Below, piece after piece: positions 31,690-45,315 of a DNA stretch of 64,000 nucleotides (position 1 is its first letter; each line of letters starts with the position of its first letter). The position numbers were made by a program, and so were the translations under genes. Below the pieces are notes generated by a model. That model had not been told where the DNA came from and searched no databases. It saw only the letters and a program-made list of their open reading frames with translations. The stretch is from the NCBI GenBank assembly GCA_050084515.1, contig CM114271.1, positions 20,832,001 through 20,896,000 on the forward strand, given 5' to 3'. The stretch comes from Blasia pusilla. Lineage: Eukaryota > Marchantiophyta > Marchantiopsida > Blasiales.

Positions 31690-34110
31690 TAATTGTAACG
31701 ATATAGAACATTTCTAATATAAGCACCAACTTTGTTTGGTGGAGTTTGACTATCGTATCCATTGAATTGTTAGAACCTACTCTAGATAAGGCAACATAAA
31801 ATTTTCCGCCAGAAAATATTGGATTTGGCAAGTAAATACCAACTCTCTATAATGTTTGACCTTGAGATTTATTAATCGTCATGGCAAAGGCAGTTTGAAT
31901 AGGATATTGAAATTGCCTTGAATCAAAAGATAATCCTGAATTCGATGCAATCAACGAAATGTACGGAGTAAACACTCGAGCTCCAATATTTTTTCCCGTC
32001 ATAATTACAACATCAATAACATAACGACCAAATCCAACAATCACCAAGCAAGTCTCGTTTGCTTGTCCCTTTGCTCCATTCATATTCCGTAATAGCATGA
32101 TCAAAGTTCCAATCTTCAATGTTAAACAATGTGGTGGCAATCCTCATGGCAAACATATATTTATGAATTCTGTTGGGGATATCAACCTCATCCCATTATC
32201 AATTACCGAATCAGCACGTAAAAAGGTGTGCTCCTGAAAAGAGACACGGCCATTAGAATCAAAAGAATAACTTCTAATAGTTCAAATAAAAAATATCATC
32301 GTATCATATAAATTGATAACATCGATGAAACATTAGAATTACCTCTCCTGGAAATTACGACATAATTTCGGCATTAATAAAATCCAAAGTAGTCTTTTTT
32401 GTTGTAAGAATAGATGTACCCCTCAAGAAATCAATATCACTCCACTTATCAATATCATGCACATAGATAATATCAATCAAAACATTTAGTGTGTAGCTCT
32501 TAGCGATCATTTCATCGGGAATTCTTATAAAATCATCTCCAAGTTCAATATGCAATGGTATTTGAACCTCACCAACCTTCAATAACCAGTTTGCAAATCC
32601 TTCTTGTTCATGTCATTCTTGACCTACAAAAATTTGACCCCACAAAATTTGTACATCTTAATAAGAAATACATAAGAAAGAAAAAACAAGAACATAAGGT
32701 TCAATCTTTCTTACCTTGTAAACAATTCACTCTCATGTTTGTAATAACTTTCATTATTCTCACATGAGACCAAATAAGAGATCTCCTAAGGGTAGCACAC
32801 ATAACAATTGGCTGATCACCATGACGTATGACAGGAAAAATTTGTCGGAAGTCACCACCAAATATGTATTTCTTGCCTCCAAAAGGCAGATCTCGTAGTA
32901 CAACATCCACAAAATCCATAATATTTTGGAAACTACTATTAACATCCTCAAAAGATGACGTTGCGTCATAGGAGCTTTATCTCATACGACCAACTTTGAA
33001 ATTTGTATGAGGCTTGATAACTGATAAACTAGAAAACACATAGAAAATCAAAAAGTAAGAAATATTTAAACATAATATATATAAATAATAACAAAGCAAT
33101 GAAAAAACAATTTTAGAAAAAGAGCAAAGTGATAGCAAAATCTTCAACATAGACTTATTTGCAAGTGGATGTTTCATGTATCTAAATCAAAATCTTGAAT
33201 GGAGAATGAGCAGTAAGGCCTCCATCTAGTAACAAAGCAACAATACCATAAGATGCAAATGCAAGAGCACTTTAACCCGTGCTTCGTACGCTAGCAAGAA
33301 GAAGATTGTATAAAAATGTTTTCCCCCTTCCACCAAGACCATCAATGAAGAATAATGTTGCCTAAAAATACCCAAATTAGCCACAAGAGGTTCAAAGGAG
33401 TAAAAACATAGAAACAAAACTTCAAATAGCATAACATATATAAAAGCACTTACAAAAGGTGGCATAGCATTTAACACATCCTCAAAGAGAAGATGGACAA
33501 CATCCCATATAGCTGGTTGTCCACCATTCAATGAAGTCTCTCCTCGTTCAACACCATCAGCAAACATTTCACACGATCATAGCAAAGTTCTTCTTCCTCT
33601 AAGTCCGAGATCGATAAATCTCGAGTAAAAAATCACGTTGAAGCATGTCCGAAAAATCCGCCATACTCTTACCATGATCTTGAAGATGGTAATGGATCTC
33701 TAATAATGCAAGATTAATAATTTGAATGTCCAAAGCAAGATCAAGAATTCCAATTCTCTACAAAAAATTATAAAAGATTATAAAAACTTAAAGACAAAAA
33801 AAAATCAATAGATTTTTTTGAATATAAATACAAATTGAATAATATATAGAAGGCATGCATATTACCTCAGGCCTTTGATGTAAGAGATCTTATGTTAGTG
33901 GAACTAAGAAACGTTCCAACACCATACTAGGTACAGATGGCGTGTTACAGAGAATAATCATAGCAAAGAGCAAACGCAATATATAACCAATACGAATTTC
34001 AACCATCTCTTTGAAGCAAGAAAAGACCTCCCGGTCATCTTCTAATAACCCCATTTGAATAGTTGTTTCCTTAAAAGTAGAATAAACCATATCCCCAAAC
34101 ATGTTCAAAT
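31690..34110 (-). pseudogene. PIF1-like helicase domain of the Helitron
   Basis: On the minus strand the order is: GLLEDDREVFSCF (34108-33890); Walker A as DGLGGRGKTFLYN at about 33318-33345; the FVDVVLRDLPFGG and FGGDFRQIFPV segment (motif III type) at 32919-32701; KVGEVQIPLHIELGDDFI and WSDIDFLRG at 32582-32355; the C-terminal MNGAKGQANE, GLSFDSRQ and TINKSQGQTL at 32140-31847; and FYVALSR (motif VI type) near 31780. PIF1-type helicases unwind DNA during rolling-circle transposition. The pieces are separated by intron-like AT-rich DNA, stops and frame changes. Walker A is preserved, but the gene is not translatable as one frame. Confidence 0.85.
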
Positions 34111-34159
34111 CCTTATATGATTGAGCTCCTCTCGTATGATGAAGAAGAAATCGTAGCCA

Positions 34160-35515
34160 ATGACGCCCCCCTTCAACTATAGAATCTTAATGAAAACATT
34201 AAGCATCCACACAAAAGGAAATAATAATATTATATTAAGTCAAATATTTATGTTGTTAATAAAAAATAAACACATAAGAGAAAGTTCACATGGGTTAGTC
34301 ATATACAAACGTCCAATAAGATGTCCATATCCTTTTCTTCCACGTTTACGTCAAACCCATATCTTCTTATTCCAAGAGTAATAAGAAGGACATTCCAAAT
34401 AAAGCAGTTGTCGAGCCGTGGGATCAGATATATTAGTTGCGACCCATTGAGTGAGGATGGTATCCTTACTCCAATCTAGAATATTACCCAAGGAATCTCT
34501 ATCATGAAGATATACCATCTGGCTATCTGGGAGATGAACAATTAATCGTACAATACTTTGTTGCTTTGTGTGTAGACTAAACTTGAAGATTCTTCAACAA
34601 GCTTGTGAGAAAAAAACATACCTTAAAAAAAAAGCAAATATAGTCAGAGTCCACTATAATCCTAAATAACTCTTTCTTTTTTTGTTGGAAACCGTGTACA
34701 ACTAAGTTATGACTATCTAAGTTTGTTTGACCAGGAAGTAGAGCAGAAGTGATTTTGGGCTACTTAGGGTTGCAAATCACAGTCAAAAAGTAGTCAGGCT
34801 TCCCAAAATATCTCACAAATGCCATATCATCATGCTACAATTAATGCATATGTCAAGGTCCTCCAAAAAAGGAGGAAGGTAAAATAACTCGTCTTCCTAT
34901 GGTATGACCATCAATATCATGTCCCATCAAAGCATCTCTCACACCTTGGTTTAATCAGTTGTCATCTCTTTTTGATGCAATTGTATCCATGTTAATCATT
35001 TTATCTTAATACTTGCATACATGTCTACCATATATTCTCGAGTAAGTCAACCAAACCTCAATAACATGTTATGATCTTGAGCATTGGCTCTCATTTGGAG
35101 GCGAAATGAAGCAAATTGTAGAGCGGTGATAATCTTTAAACTTGCCTCATGACTTGTCTCTCCACCTTGAAGTTGCTCTTCTTCCATTCGCTCTAGTACA
35201 TTATGGTAAAAAATCTGATCTCCATCTTTCTCCATCACAATATGCCCTCTTCTCGCCGCACTCCCTCTAAGATCACCCACCCGAGTAGGTATGCCAAGAT
35301 GCCAATCAGCTTCACCCTATAGAAAAGGCAATACAAAATGCAATGGAATATAGGCCTTATTGAAGTCAGACATTTGACGAATCCCTCATCCATATAAAGG
35401 AAAAAATACATCACAACCTTCTCTAGGCTCACTTCCGTCTCCATGCAAGCTAGCGGCAATCTCCAAAGCAGTAGGCAAAGTGTATCGTTTAGCATCAAGC
35501 CCTCGCTTACCACCC
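34160..35515 (-). pseudogene. Rep region of the Helitron, catalytic centre deleted
   Basis: Readable Helitron Rep segments in order are: VLRGGKRGLDAKRYTLPTAL and YMDEGFVKCLTSIRPIFH (35513-35340); GDLRGSAARRGH and ALQFASFRLQMRANAQDHN (35280-35047); ALMGHDIDGHTIGRRVILP and YFGKPDYFLTVICNPK (34950-34765); LLPGQTNLDSHNLV; then RLIVHLPDSQMVYLHD, VATNISDPTARQLLYLE and RKRGRKGYGHLIGRLYM (34560-34290). Between LLPGQT... and RLIVHLP the usual His-x-His and two-tyrosine motifs are absent, so this copy could not nick DNA. Stops and frame changes occur throughout. Confidence 0.8.
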
Positions 35516-35721
35516 CTTAAGACAATATGAGAATTTGAATTACATAAATCCATGGCCACATATCAAAAGATAGCGACACATGGATTATGAACATGTAACA
35601 TGTCTTGAAATCCCCTCAAGATCTCAACCCTCAATTGATCACGATTGTCTCGATTCATGATCCTTCTCCTTAAATTTTTTTCAATTTGATACTCATCATC
35701 ATGAATATAAATTTCTGCAAA

Positions 35722-36369
35722 TTATGCAGAAACACTCATCTCTGCATTAAGTGGTCCAATAGCATGATAAACATCACCTCGAATCCTTAAGTTCCTTGTA
35801 CCACCGCCATGCTCTATAACATGTGCTTCAGTAGATGCCAATTGGAGGGCACTATTATAGGCACATGCATTACGCAAAAATTGCAAATTACCCGAAATCA
35901 ACTCAAATAGAAAAGTAGGAGAAGCCTTCAAATATGGTAATTGAACCTTACCATGCTCACAACATATCCCAAAAGGAGAGCTTGGAGACTTAGATGACTT
36001 AAATCTCTCATACTTCCAATGTAGCTCTTTGCAAGTCAAACACACATCATTCATACATAATCCAATTCTTTAACGACTAGTCATACTATCGATACGATCT
36101 TCGAATCTAAGAATTCGGATATGTTTATTTTTAAATTCACGTATACGTGCAATATTCAATAACTTCCTCAAGTTCACCATCCTTCCACATGTCATATATG
36201 GAACATTAGAAAATACACGATCTTCGTTTACTTTCATATAAACCTCATAAACATTATTCTCAGGTATAGTATTTCTTCTTGAACAATCGCCATAATATCC
36301 TCCATGAGGTAATCCAACCAAATCAGCATGCCTCTGTCTTTGGCCTTTAGCTCGCACAACTCGAAGCAT
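35722..36369 (-). pseudogene. N-terminal domain of the Helitron Rep protein
   Basis: Two adjacent frames. The first (36369-36070) contains YGDCSRRNTIPENN and RFEDRID and is not diagnostic. The second (36054-35722, 110 codons) is the cysteine-containing N-terminal domain common to Helitron Rep proteins: CLTCKELHW, FGICCEHGKVQLPYL, FLFELI..NLQFLRNACAYNSALQLAS and RNLRIRGDVYHAIGPL. A stop follows at 35722. In relatives this runs on into the Rep region. It keeps the putative zinc ligands (CX2C, CC). Confidence 0.8.
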
Positions 36370-37440
36370 ATCTTGTGGTCTTTGAGGGTTGGAAGGAACA
36401 CGAAGACTACAAAGAATATAATTTTCAAAAGTAAAATTAGCAAAAACAATAATTTTACGTCAATTTTAAAAAAATCATAAATAAATAAAAGGTTATAGAA
36501 AATAAGTGTACATTGGAGATCGCATAATAAGAGTCATCAATCGAGGCACCACATCATGCGTCCTTATCATACGCATGGAAATCTACCAAATTTTAGAAAA
36601 TCTATACCAAAATTTAAAAAATTCTACATAAGTAAAGTTTGTAAGAGAAAAAAATATTTAAAAAAACCATACCTTATATTATCTTCAACATCAATGTCAT
36701 CAATTCTACTTGTAGTTGTAGGAGCTAGTTCTTCCTCAATTGGACCAGGACCTATTCCAGTGGAGTTTAGCCCTATAGGTGGATTCGTCCTTATTGATGA
36801 ATCACCAATACTCGCCCCATTAGGTAGCTCAAGAAAATCACCATGTATGCATCTTTGGATTTGCGCTCACACAACTCGAAGCGTCCTTATTATAGGCCTG
36901 GAAAACAACCATATTTTAGAAATCATATACCAAAATTTTAGAAAATATACACAAGTAAATTTTGTAATAGAAAAAAAAACAAAAAAAATATACCTTGTAT
37001 TATCTTCAACACCACTGTCATCAATTCCACCCGTGGTTGTTGGAGCTAGTACTTCCTCCATTCCTCAAGACCTAGTTCTTTGGCCTTGTGCTCGTGCAAT
37101 TTGAAGCATCTCGAGTATTCGTTGAGGGTTGGAAGGAAAAGGAAGACTACAATAAAAAGAGGATCATAGGATATAAACGTATGTAGGAGATGACATAACC
37201 ACAACATTAGAAGTCTCAACCACATCCGACATAGTTGTTACTCGCATGCAAAATAAACATTGTCAATAGATCAACTACGTAGGCCAAAATTAGACAGAAT
37301 GATTATAATCTTGAAATACAAAATAAATACTTTAAAATGATACCTATGATCCATATTCATATGTCTTTGAATTTTTCCTCGAGCTCTTGCAACTTTTAGC
37401 ATTTCACATACTCGTCCTAGATTTGGAAGTCTACAAAATA
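36352..37440 (-). repeat. Repeated short segments at the 5' side of the Helitron gene
   Basis: A block of about 165 bp at 36577-36740 recurs at 36888-37060 (shared core TATTATCTTCAACA...TCATCAATT...GGAGCTAG). A second motif, CTCG(C/T)(A/G)CAA(C/T)T(C/T)GAAGC followed by GAGGGTTGGAAGGAA, occurs near 36352 and 37090, with weaker forms near 36865 and 37385. Minus-strand translations give similar short peptides (APTTT..IDD..VEDN). This looks like exon duplication, with AT-rich intron-like DNA between copies. Confidence 0.6.
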
Positions 37441-39172
37441 AGAAAAATAATGTTTAAAAAAATATCAGATACTTTTCCCATAATATACTTCAAAATTTGA
37501 AAGCTCTTAAAATTAAAATAGTGCTATAAAACCTTACATTTCATACGCAATAGTTGTACAAGGAAGTACAAAGCGCGTATCTTGAAGTATTCGCCTTTTT
37601 TCCTTTGATACTCTCCCTTTTTAGCCTTATTAGAGGCAAGATGTGTGTCGCCCTTGAAGTTTTTGATGTCGAAGAAAGGTCTTTTACCACTTTTCCATGA
37701 TACTTGATCCTCATCCATCATATAATAGATTATTCTATAGAAAACCATTTTAAAAGAATACAATATAAAATGTTATTAACAAATAACATAAATACTTCAC
37801 CAATGCATATTAATTCCAAAATTGGTAAATTTCTTACACTTCACATTTCAAAAAGAGGATGAATCTACAATTAAGTGAGACTTAGCAGTACTCATTTAAG
37901 TTAAGTCATCAAAGTCATGGGAATGACCACTACTAAGAATCCAAGACCCAGACCCTAAGGCATCTCGCATAAAGGAATGGCTAGAAGATATGGGCTCAGA
38001 GGAAGGAATGCAATGGTTAGTCGAACCCGTATCTCCTTCTTCATCCTTACCTTGGGATAACAAAACGCTAATATTTTTATTATTAGGTTCTACTACAGGC
38101 GTTGGTAGAACTCTTAATACGTTCTCTTCAAACACTTGCATTACATCCTCAATTGGTACCATCGTGTACTTATTGTCTACCTCCTCATAAAAAATAGGTG
38201 TTGGAAGATAGCCATCACTTGAAACTTATACAAATTCAATTTGCTTGGGATTTGTTGGCATAGGTTCATATGCATCTTCAGAAAGAGGAACATACGACTT
38301 ACCATCACTACCTTGCCATATCATTTTTAAAATCCTCGCTTGCTCCTACGCTTCTCCGCCACAACTTGGAAATCAGCAAGAAATTATAACATATAAATAA
38401 TTTCACAAATTAAAAAAAAAAGCAACATGGGAGGGAGTTTTCAAATTTTTTTTAAGATGAGTATAGGTCCTAACAAAAAAAAAGACTGTCTTTGCTAATT
38501 ACGCTCATTGGTATCTTTACCATTTCAATCATGGTTAGGAGAAGGAGTGTCAAACCTTAAATCTCAAATCTCACTATTATCACAACTATTATCGATATCC
38601 CTATAATCGATATAACTATATAATTACCTATCAAACTTATCACCGACATACCATCCATTGGAATCATAAAGGGAAGTGGAAGAGACTTCTACATTGTCAT
38701 GTTCTCCAAGACCAGGGTATAAATCTAGGGAGTATCTCTCATCACTATTGAGAGTACCCACAACTTCTTGACCTATTCCAATTTCCCTAACCTCCTCATC
38801 CTCATTGAAAAATTTGAAGGAGGAGAGGACAAAGTAGGCTCCACATGAAATAATTTTTGTTTTCTTTGCAAGCAAGTCAAAGAAAAATTGAGTTCCACAT
38901 CTCTCTCTATTATATATTCAGTACCCCCAATCTCTATGTTTTTTTTTCAATTAAAGGTCTCTTGCATCTTGATGAGAGAGTTTACATCACACCAATTAGG
39001 CTCACTCCGTACATGCAATATGATTGGTTGCAATGAAAAAATGATTATCAAATTTCTATATATATATATATAATATAGATAATAATTCAACCAAGTTTAG
39101 CAAGTAAAGTTATTGCAAATTCTTAAATAAAACCTACCAAGTTGATAAAAAATCCTAAATTATTAATATAAG
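37441..39172 (-). other. 5' part of the Helitron, no recognised domain
   Basis: Minus-strand frames 37896-38162 (88 codons, Ser-rich, acidic) and 38624-38875 (83 codons, acidic) lie between the 5' terminus and the repeated segments. They may be the variable N-terminal exons of the Helitron protein, but no family motif is visible. Confidence 0.35.
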
Positions 39173-40473
39173 AGGCTGACCTAGGGACACGAGGATATCC
39201 CAATTCCCTTGCCACTCGCTTGTCCATCTTACCTTTCCCTGACCACTTCCCACCCATGTTCTACGTTCTTGGAAAGACAGAGATCTTACTTGTCAAACCT
39301 GCTAGGGTGAGTACTGTGGGTCATGGTCACAATGAGCTGAATCACAGGATTACCTAATCTTGAAGAAACTTGAAATGGAATGGATAACTACCCAACAAGA
39401 TCATCTTTCTCCAAGCTAAAGTTGAGCAAAATTATGCACACCTGGTTTCCAGGAGGATCCCCAAGATGTATGTTTTACAATGAAGATGATGTCCCCGCAA
39501 TCGATCAAGATATAAGTATAGTGTATTGCGTGGTGAGAAATAAATAAAAATTCCTAAGAATTGTTGTTAGGGTAGATGGGTTGGCTTTGGCTTCCGCTGC
39601 TAGGGATGGATGTCTGCTAGGGATTTGGAGTCTTTCAAATGGTACAATGATTTCCCACACCATGTTTTCTCGCTGGAGGCAACCAAAAGTCCATGAATAG
39701 TAAGAATGTCTCCCTTGCAGATGGTGCATGATGTGCCCTTAGAATTGTGAGTTTTTTGGGAAGTCATGGAACCTCACCATGGGTTGTCCATGTAGGGAGG
39801 TGAGAATCTAGTCAATCGCAAGGGAGGACTCTCAATTATCAGTATAGAAGACGATAGACTCTGGAAGTCTCTCCTCGGGTAGGGTGGACATCTCCTCTAT
39901 TGCTCTATATGAGCCAGACAACAACTGCCCTGTGTAGCAACATTAGAATGGTGAGAGCCATTCTCCGTTTTGTGTTCCAACTTTCACGAACAAGTAGCCA
40001 TTGGAACCATTGCTAGCAGGCTCCAAGTGTGGAGAAAACACAACTTGCTTCCTGATTGGATTCCTTCTTAGAACACAACTGCATCCTTTGAGGGTGCATC
40101 AATTTTTTGCGTCTGATTTTGAGCAGATGGGGGACTTTTGGTCACGACAGCTTCCTTCTTGTTGAAGCAATCAGCCAACGAGGAAGTACGTATGAGTAAC
40201 CCGACTCATAAACTGAAAAGAGTGTATGAGCATCTCAACTTATTTGAGACACTTTCACGGGCGTGTGTGGGTGTTGTCAACCTCACCTCACAGTTGGGAC
40301 GTTGTCTCTTCTATCGCCCAAATTTCAAAACCAGAGATAGGAAAGATCCCACAATCCATGCAAGTCGAGAGAAAATATCTTTGTTAGAGTGCTTCTCGTT
40401 TTGATTTTCGGTGGTCCTAAAGCGCACACTTTTCCCAAGCATGGACTTTTCGGGTATATCAAAAAGAGTTATC

Positions 40474-40651
<178 letters not shown>

Positions 40652-42771
40652 ACAAATCTCTCTATTCCACATCTCCCAATTTTCCTCATCTCTTTGTTCC
40701 ATGAAAATCCTCCCGAGAGCCAACAACTTGTGGGTCAGATTCTGAAGAACTACTTGGATGCAAAGGAGGCTCCATGGATTTGGCTCCTGTCGTCTCAACG
40801 TTAATGGAGCATTACTGATTTCCAATGTTGATACCTATTTTAGGCTCGGCTTGAGCTCACTGTTTGGAACTTGTTTCTGTTGTGTTACAAAAGAGAGAAA
40901 GTATACGTGCGACAATTTTCTAATCCCAACTTAAAACCCCCGGCTTAGCCACAATTGATCAATCTGCTATGGCTAGTCAACGTTTCCACTTTCAATTGGC
41001 TGCCAATTGCAGATCAGATAATTATTTCTATTAGGTACTTGGTCAAATGTCGGTCATTTCATTTTGAGATCATTGCCCCTTGTGGCTATGAGTCTATGAA
41101 GGACATAGAAAGTGTCCAATGGATCTAAATTTTTTTCCACCTTTTCTACATTATCTTCTAGAATTCCATCGGTATCCCCTCATGAATCTTCATCTCTATA
41201 TCTGTTACCAAGTTCCACCAATCGTAATAGGACTCTTTATTGTTTTACTACGTCCCAATGAAGGTTGTTGTAGTCAATCACGGATATCCCAAACGTTGAA
41301 GTATTCAGATATCAAAGAGTGCTCGCTCTAACCATCCTTGCTGGTGTTGCAAATGCGGGATGCATGAGTCCAAGTCTGAATTTTTGAAAGCGGAAACGAA
41401 TGGGTTTGAAAAGCATCTCCGATGCTCCATAGGATTCTCACAAGGGAAGGGCCTCCAAATGTTTGGAAAGTTGTCCACTTCGAGACGCTGGATGGATTGA
41501 AGGAATAATTGCTTGAGTCTCAACAATTTTTTTTGCTCCTTGGTGATGCACATCGGGCAACATTTGAGCAGTCAATCGCAAAACCTCAGTGGTCATGCAC
41601 CAAATGACCCTCAATTCCTATGGCAGCATGTTGGAAATCATGTTAGTACTCTTGGTGAACATTCTTCACTAATCTTTCTCGAGAGAGAACAATCGTCGAG
41701 TGTAGCCGACCCAATCCAACCCCAATGCATTTGATCATTAGGTCCGGTGTAAATGAAACATGTTTGTGTAGAACAAAACAACTTTTCACAAGAATCTAAA
41801 AATTTCATGGGAGACGGCAGTGGACATTGATCCCCACAAGAAACAAGTTGGTTTCGTGGATTCAAAGAGTCTCCTAGGCAACTTCTAAGCCAATTTTCTT
41901 CTCATCCTTTCATTTGTTTGTGAGTAGAGTTCCTCGTTATCCCCACCATTTCTCGCCCTCATGGATCATTGCTACCCATGGATCAAAACATCGTCCCATT
42001 CCATTGCACCAAATTTCAACTAGAAGAGACAGTTTCATCTTTGGAACAAGGTTCACAACAAAACAAGAGTGAGTGTCTCCTCTATAGTATTCATGAAAGT
42101 TCAAAAGGAAACCACAAAATGCCGATATTAGATTCTCTTATTTTGATGATGAGAAAACCCCGTGGAAAAGGCTAGTCATGCGAGTAGTCCGGCGGTCGTC
42201 AAGTGTATCCTCAAATGAAAAGGAATGGTCTCGAGACCAAGGGAGCGAAAGTGGATTTTGATGTCAATCACTTCAAAGTCAGATTCAAACCTCAACTACG
42301 CGCACTTTTTAAGCATTTATGTAATTCCTAGATTGACTCTAGATTCAAGCGTTTTAATAGTTTTGAGAATTTTGGAAATGCTACGATCGAATCCAAGAGC
42401 GACAGGAATGCATAGAAAAACAACGAATTAGCCGAGAGAGTGTTGCAACCAGAAATTACCTATATCCCAATCCTTGCATGCGATTACAAAGTTTTAACCA
42501 CACCCTCCTCCGCTATTAGTAGTAGCTCCTCCGCTAGTAGTAGTAACTACTCCACTACTTAACTCCCGCTCCACTCCCTCCCTATTGTAAAGACCTACAT
42601 TCGTCTACTCTCAATAAAGTTTGAAGGTGCACAAGTGTCAACCTCCAAGCCCTCCAACAACCAGGTCATTTATTACAAAATAGGTGTCCTACACCGAGTA
42701 GAGATTAACCCTTCCTCCCACAAAAAATCCAATCAAATAAGATCCATCAATCAACCAATCACGCTACGAAG

Positions 42772-42870
42772 CCAAAACAGGTCCCTACCCACATTTTTAG
42801 GGTCCCTTATGGTCATAAATAAAGAAGCCAAAACATGTCCCTTACCCTTATTTTTAGGGTCCCTTATGGC
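42772..42870. repeat. Tandem duplication, about 55-bp unit
   Basis: Two adjacent copies of GCCAAAACA(G/T)GTCCCT...TTTTTAGGGTCCCTTATGG start near 42772 and 42827. No function is apparent. Confidence 0.8.
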
Positions 42871-45315
42871 AAATTATTTTTATTGCAGGCTTCGTTTCTT
42901 ATAGACTACACCCTTTTTCTTTCTTTCTTTTTTTCCATACATAGTAACCCCCAAAGTTTTGTTAATAGTATAGATTCCATGTAGTTTTTCCGCCGAAACC
43001 AATAATCTGTTGGTTAGTGGGTTTGCTTGTAAATTTTCTTATCGGTACTAAAAGAAACATTCTAAAATGGGTGGTTACTTTTTAGGATATTTTTTCCCAC
43101 ACTTATTTTCAGACTTCTATATTATTTGAATGGTATATTTTTAACTATTTGAACGGCTACTCAATCCCTGCAACCTAAATATCTAACTAGCTAGAAATGA
43201 AATTTCACAGCCTGGTATGGACTTCCTTCTCCACCATTCCTAGTGCAAGAAAACATTTCCTCGTAAATTGTTGGTACTTCCTTCATTGTTATCCATAACA
43301 TTTTTTGCACTATTTGAGCCTTACCAATCCTCCCGTCAAATTGGAATCAAGGATCACATACATTCAAAGTTCAAATATACATCCCTCATCCTTTGCTAAC
43401 TCTCCCATTCATATCCTTAGTAGTAATTGAACTTGGATAGGCCTCACTCCATTTGGGAACAATGATGAGACCCCTTCATGATACTTACAACGTTTTAAAG
43501 GAAGCTTCAATGTATTAAAATAGGGTTCCCTCACCTCAACCCCCTTACACATCTACATTAGGTGGACTTGAAAAATTATGTACATCTACAACCTCTCCCA
43601 AGGTGCCTTCATCTCAAACATATATATCTCATAATTGACATACACATCTAAATTGTGTATAATTCTTCCAAAGAATGATTGATCCAACCAAAATGTCCTA
43701 ATGAGCAACTATTTTTCCCTCTAAGGCAACTCTAAGAACAATATCCAAATGTTTTGTCATTAGCATATCGTGACATTAAATTTTATCATATTTTGAATAA
43801 AGAAAACTCTCTCACAAATGGCAGTACTTGCATATTTTACTCTAGTATACCCTTTCTTTAGGTCCCTAAATACACTTTACATTTATCCTTCACTCTGCTT
43901 AAATTTCCACAAAGTAACAAGTGTGAAAAACATGGTAGAGGGTGCCTTCCAACAAAAGCCGCACATTAAATGTACTCTTAACTTTAAAGAGTATGAATTC
44001 AATCCTTTCTCTATTTGCACTTTTATATATTTCATACGAAGCTTGCATCAAAATTTGTTAATCTTTTATCCTACTCTAGACTCCCATCTCTTCCCTTGAG
44101 AGCTCTATCCTAGAAGCTCCTCTTCTATGCTTCAGTTAAATTCACTTGCTGAAAAGATCAAGGTGTCCTTCATTTGGTTGGGAACCTAATGTTTGAGCAT
44201 CTCATTTACGATCCCATAGTTGTGCCACCACAACTTGTCATTTTTTCATATGTAAAGTCTTTTATCTATAATTAAACATCAATTGACAAACCTAGTTGCT
44301 TACCATTGCACTTTGCCTCCAAAATCACTATCCAAAGTTTATAGCTCCACCAAACATGATTACAAGGGCCATAAAATTGTCTCTTTCTCCTTTGTCTTGG
44401 CCCATACCTTATGGATGAATTAACAAGCCAACCAAGACAAGAAGATCCTCTTATCCCTTGGTGGTTTAGTCTTGGAGTATGTATCCGTGAACTCCTTGAT
44501 GAGACTTATCCATTGTTTGTCAAGATCTAGATTTCTTATCATGGAAAAACCAATTGGTGGTAAGTAAACACAAGATAACTTAGACTTTTGGGGATAGTTA
44601 TGGATATTTTTCTTGTTCCTTCCTTGCTAATGAAAGGAATTCACCATATAACCTTGACTCACCTCTGCCTTCAAAGGATTGGAATTCCCTTCTCGCCAAT
44701 GAGCCATACAAGAACTCTTTGGATGGAGTCTAGTCCACCCATCATAATTATGGTACCATATCAAACTTGAGCCTTACCTTCCATGTTTCGTAAATTTGCA
44801 TAGACATAGCCAACTCTTTTCCCTCATCTTGTAGAGGCAATCCTTGGCCCTTAACATTCTTAGGAAATTTCTCGTGGTGATTCGTAAAAAACGTCGAGAG
44901 GAATGCCTCATTTCCCAACATATATGATTCGGAAGAGATGAGTTATGACTGCTCAAAGCAATATTATGAATATCATCAAATATTGTATAGAAAACATGAT
45001 TTAAATGAAATAGGTTCAAAATTCTTGATAGATTTAGAAAAAAATACCATAAAATATTTTGTATAAAATTTAGTAATAAATAAATTTTAGTTTAAAGATA
45101 AAAATTGAACTCAAACTATCAATCAAATGAAAGATACATTCCCTCTAATAATCTTCATAGCTATGGATTCTTTTCCATGATCAAAACCTAATTCTAGATT
45201 TTTATTTTATTTCCTTTAAGAATCCACACATTTCTAGTCCATTTATGAAGGATTTGATCTATTTAAAAAAAATAGCTATCATGAATTTATGGAAAAGAAG
45301 AAGAAGAAATATTCA

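Larger units (their letters stand above)
31515..39173 (-). mobile_element. Autonomous-type Helitron, degenerate
   Basis: A rolling-circle transposon on the minus strand, shown by Rep/helicase (RepHel) protein pieces spread over 31690-36370 in the correct order. The AT-rich block begins and ends sharply. The proposed 5' end is TCTTATATTAATAATTTAGG reading down from 39173, and the proposed 3' end is CACTAG at 31515, following the 5'-TC...CTRR-3' rule. The flanking A/T expected at Helitron insertion sites is not present at either end and the 3' hairpin is weak, so the exact ends are tentative. The Rep catalytic centre is deleted. Confidence 0.78.
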
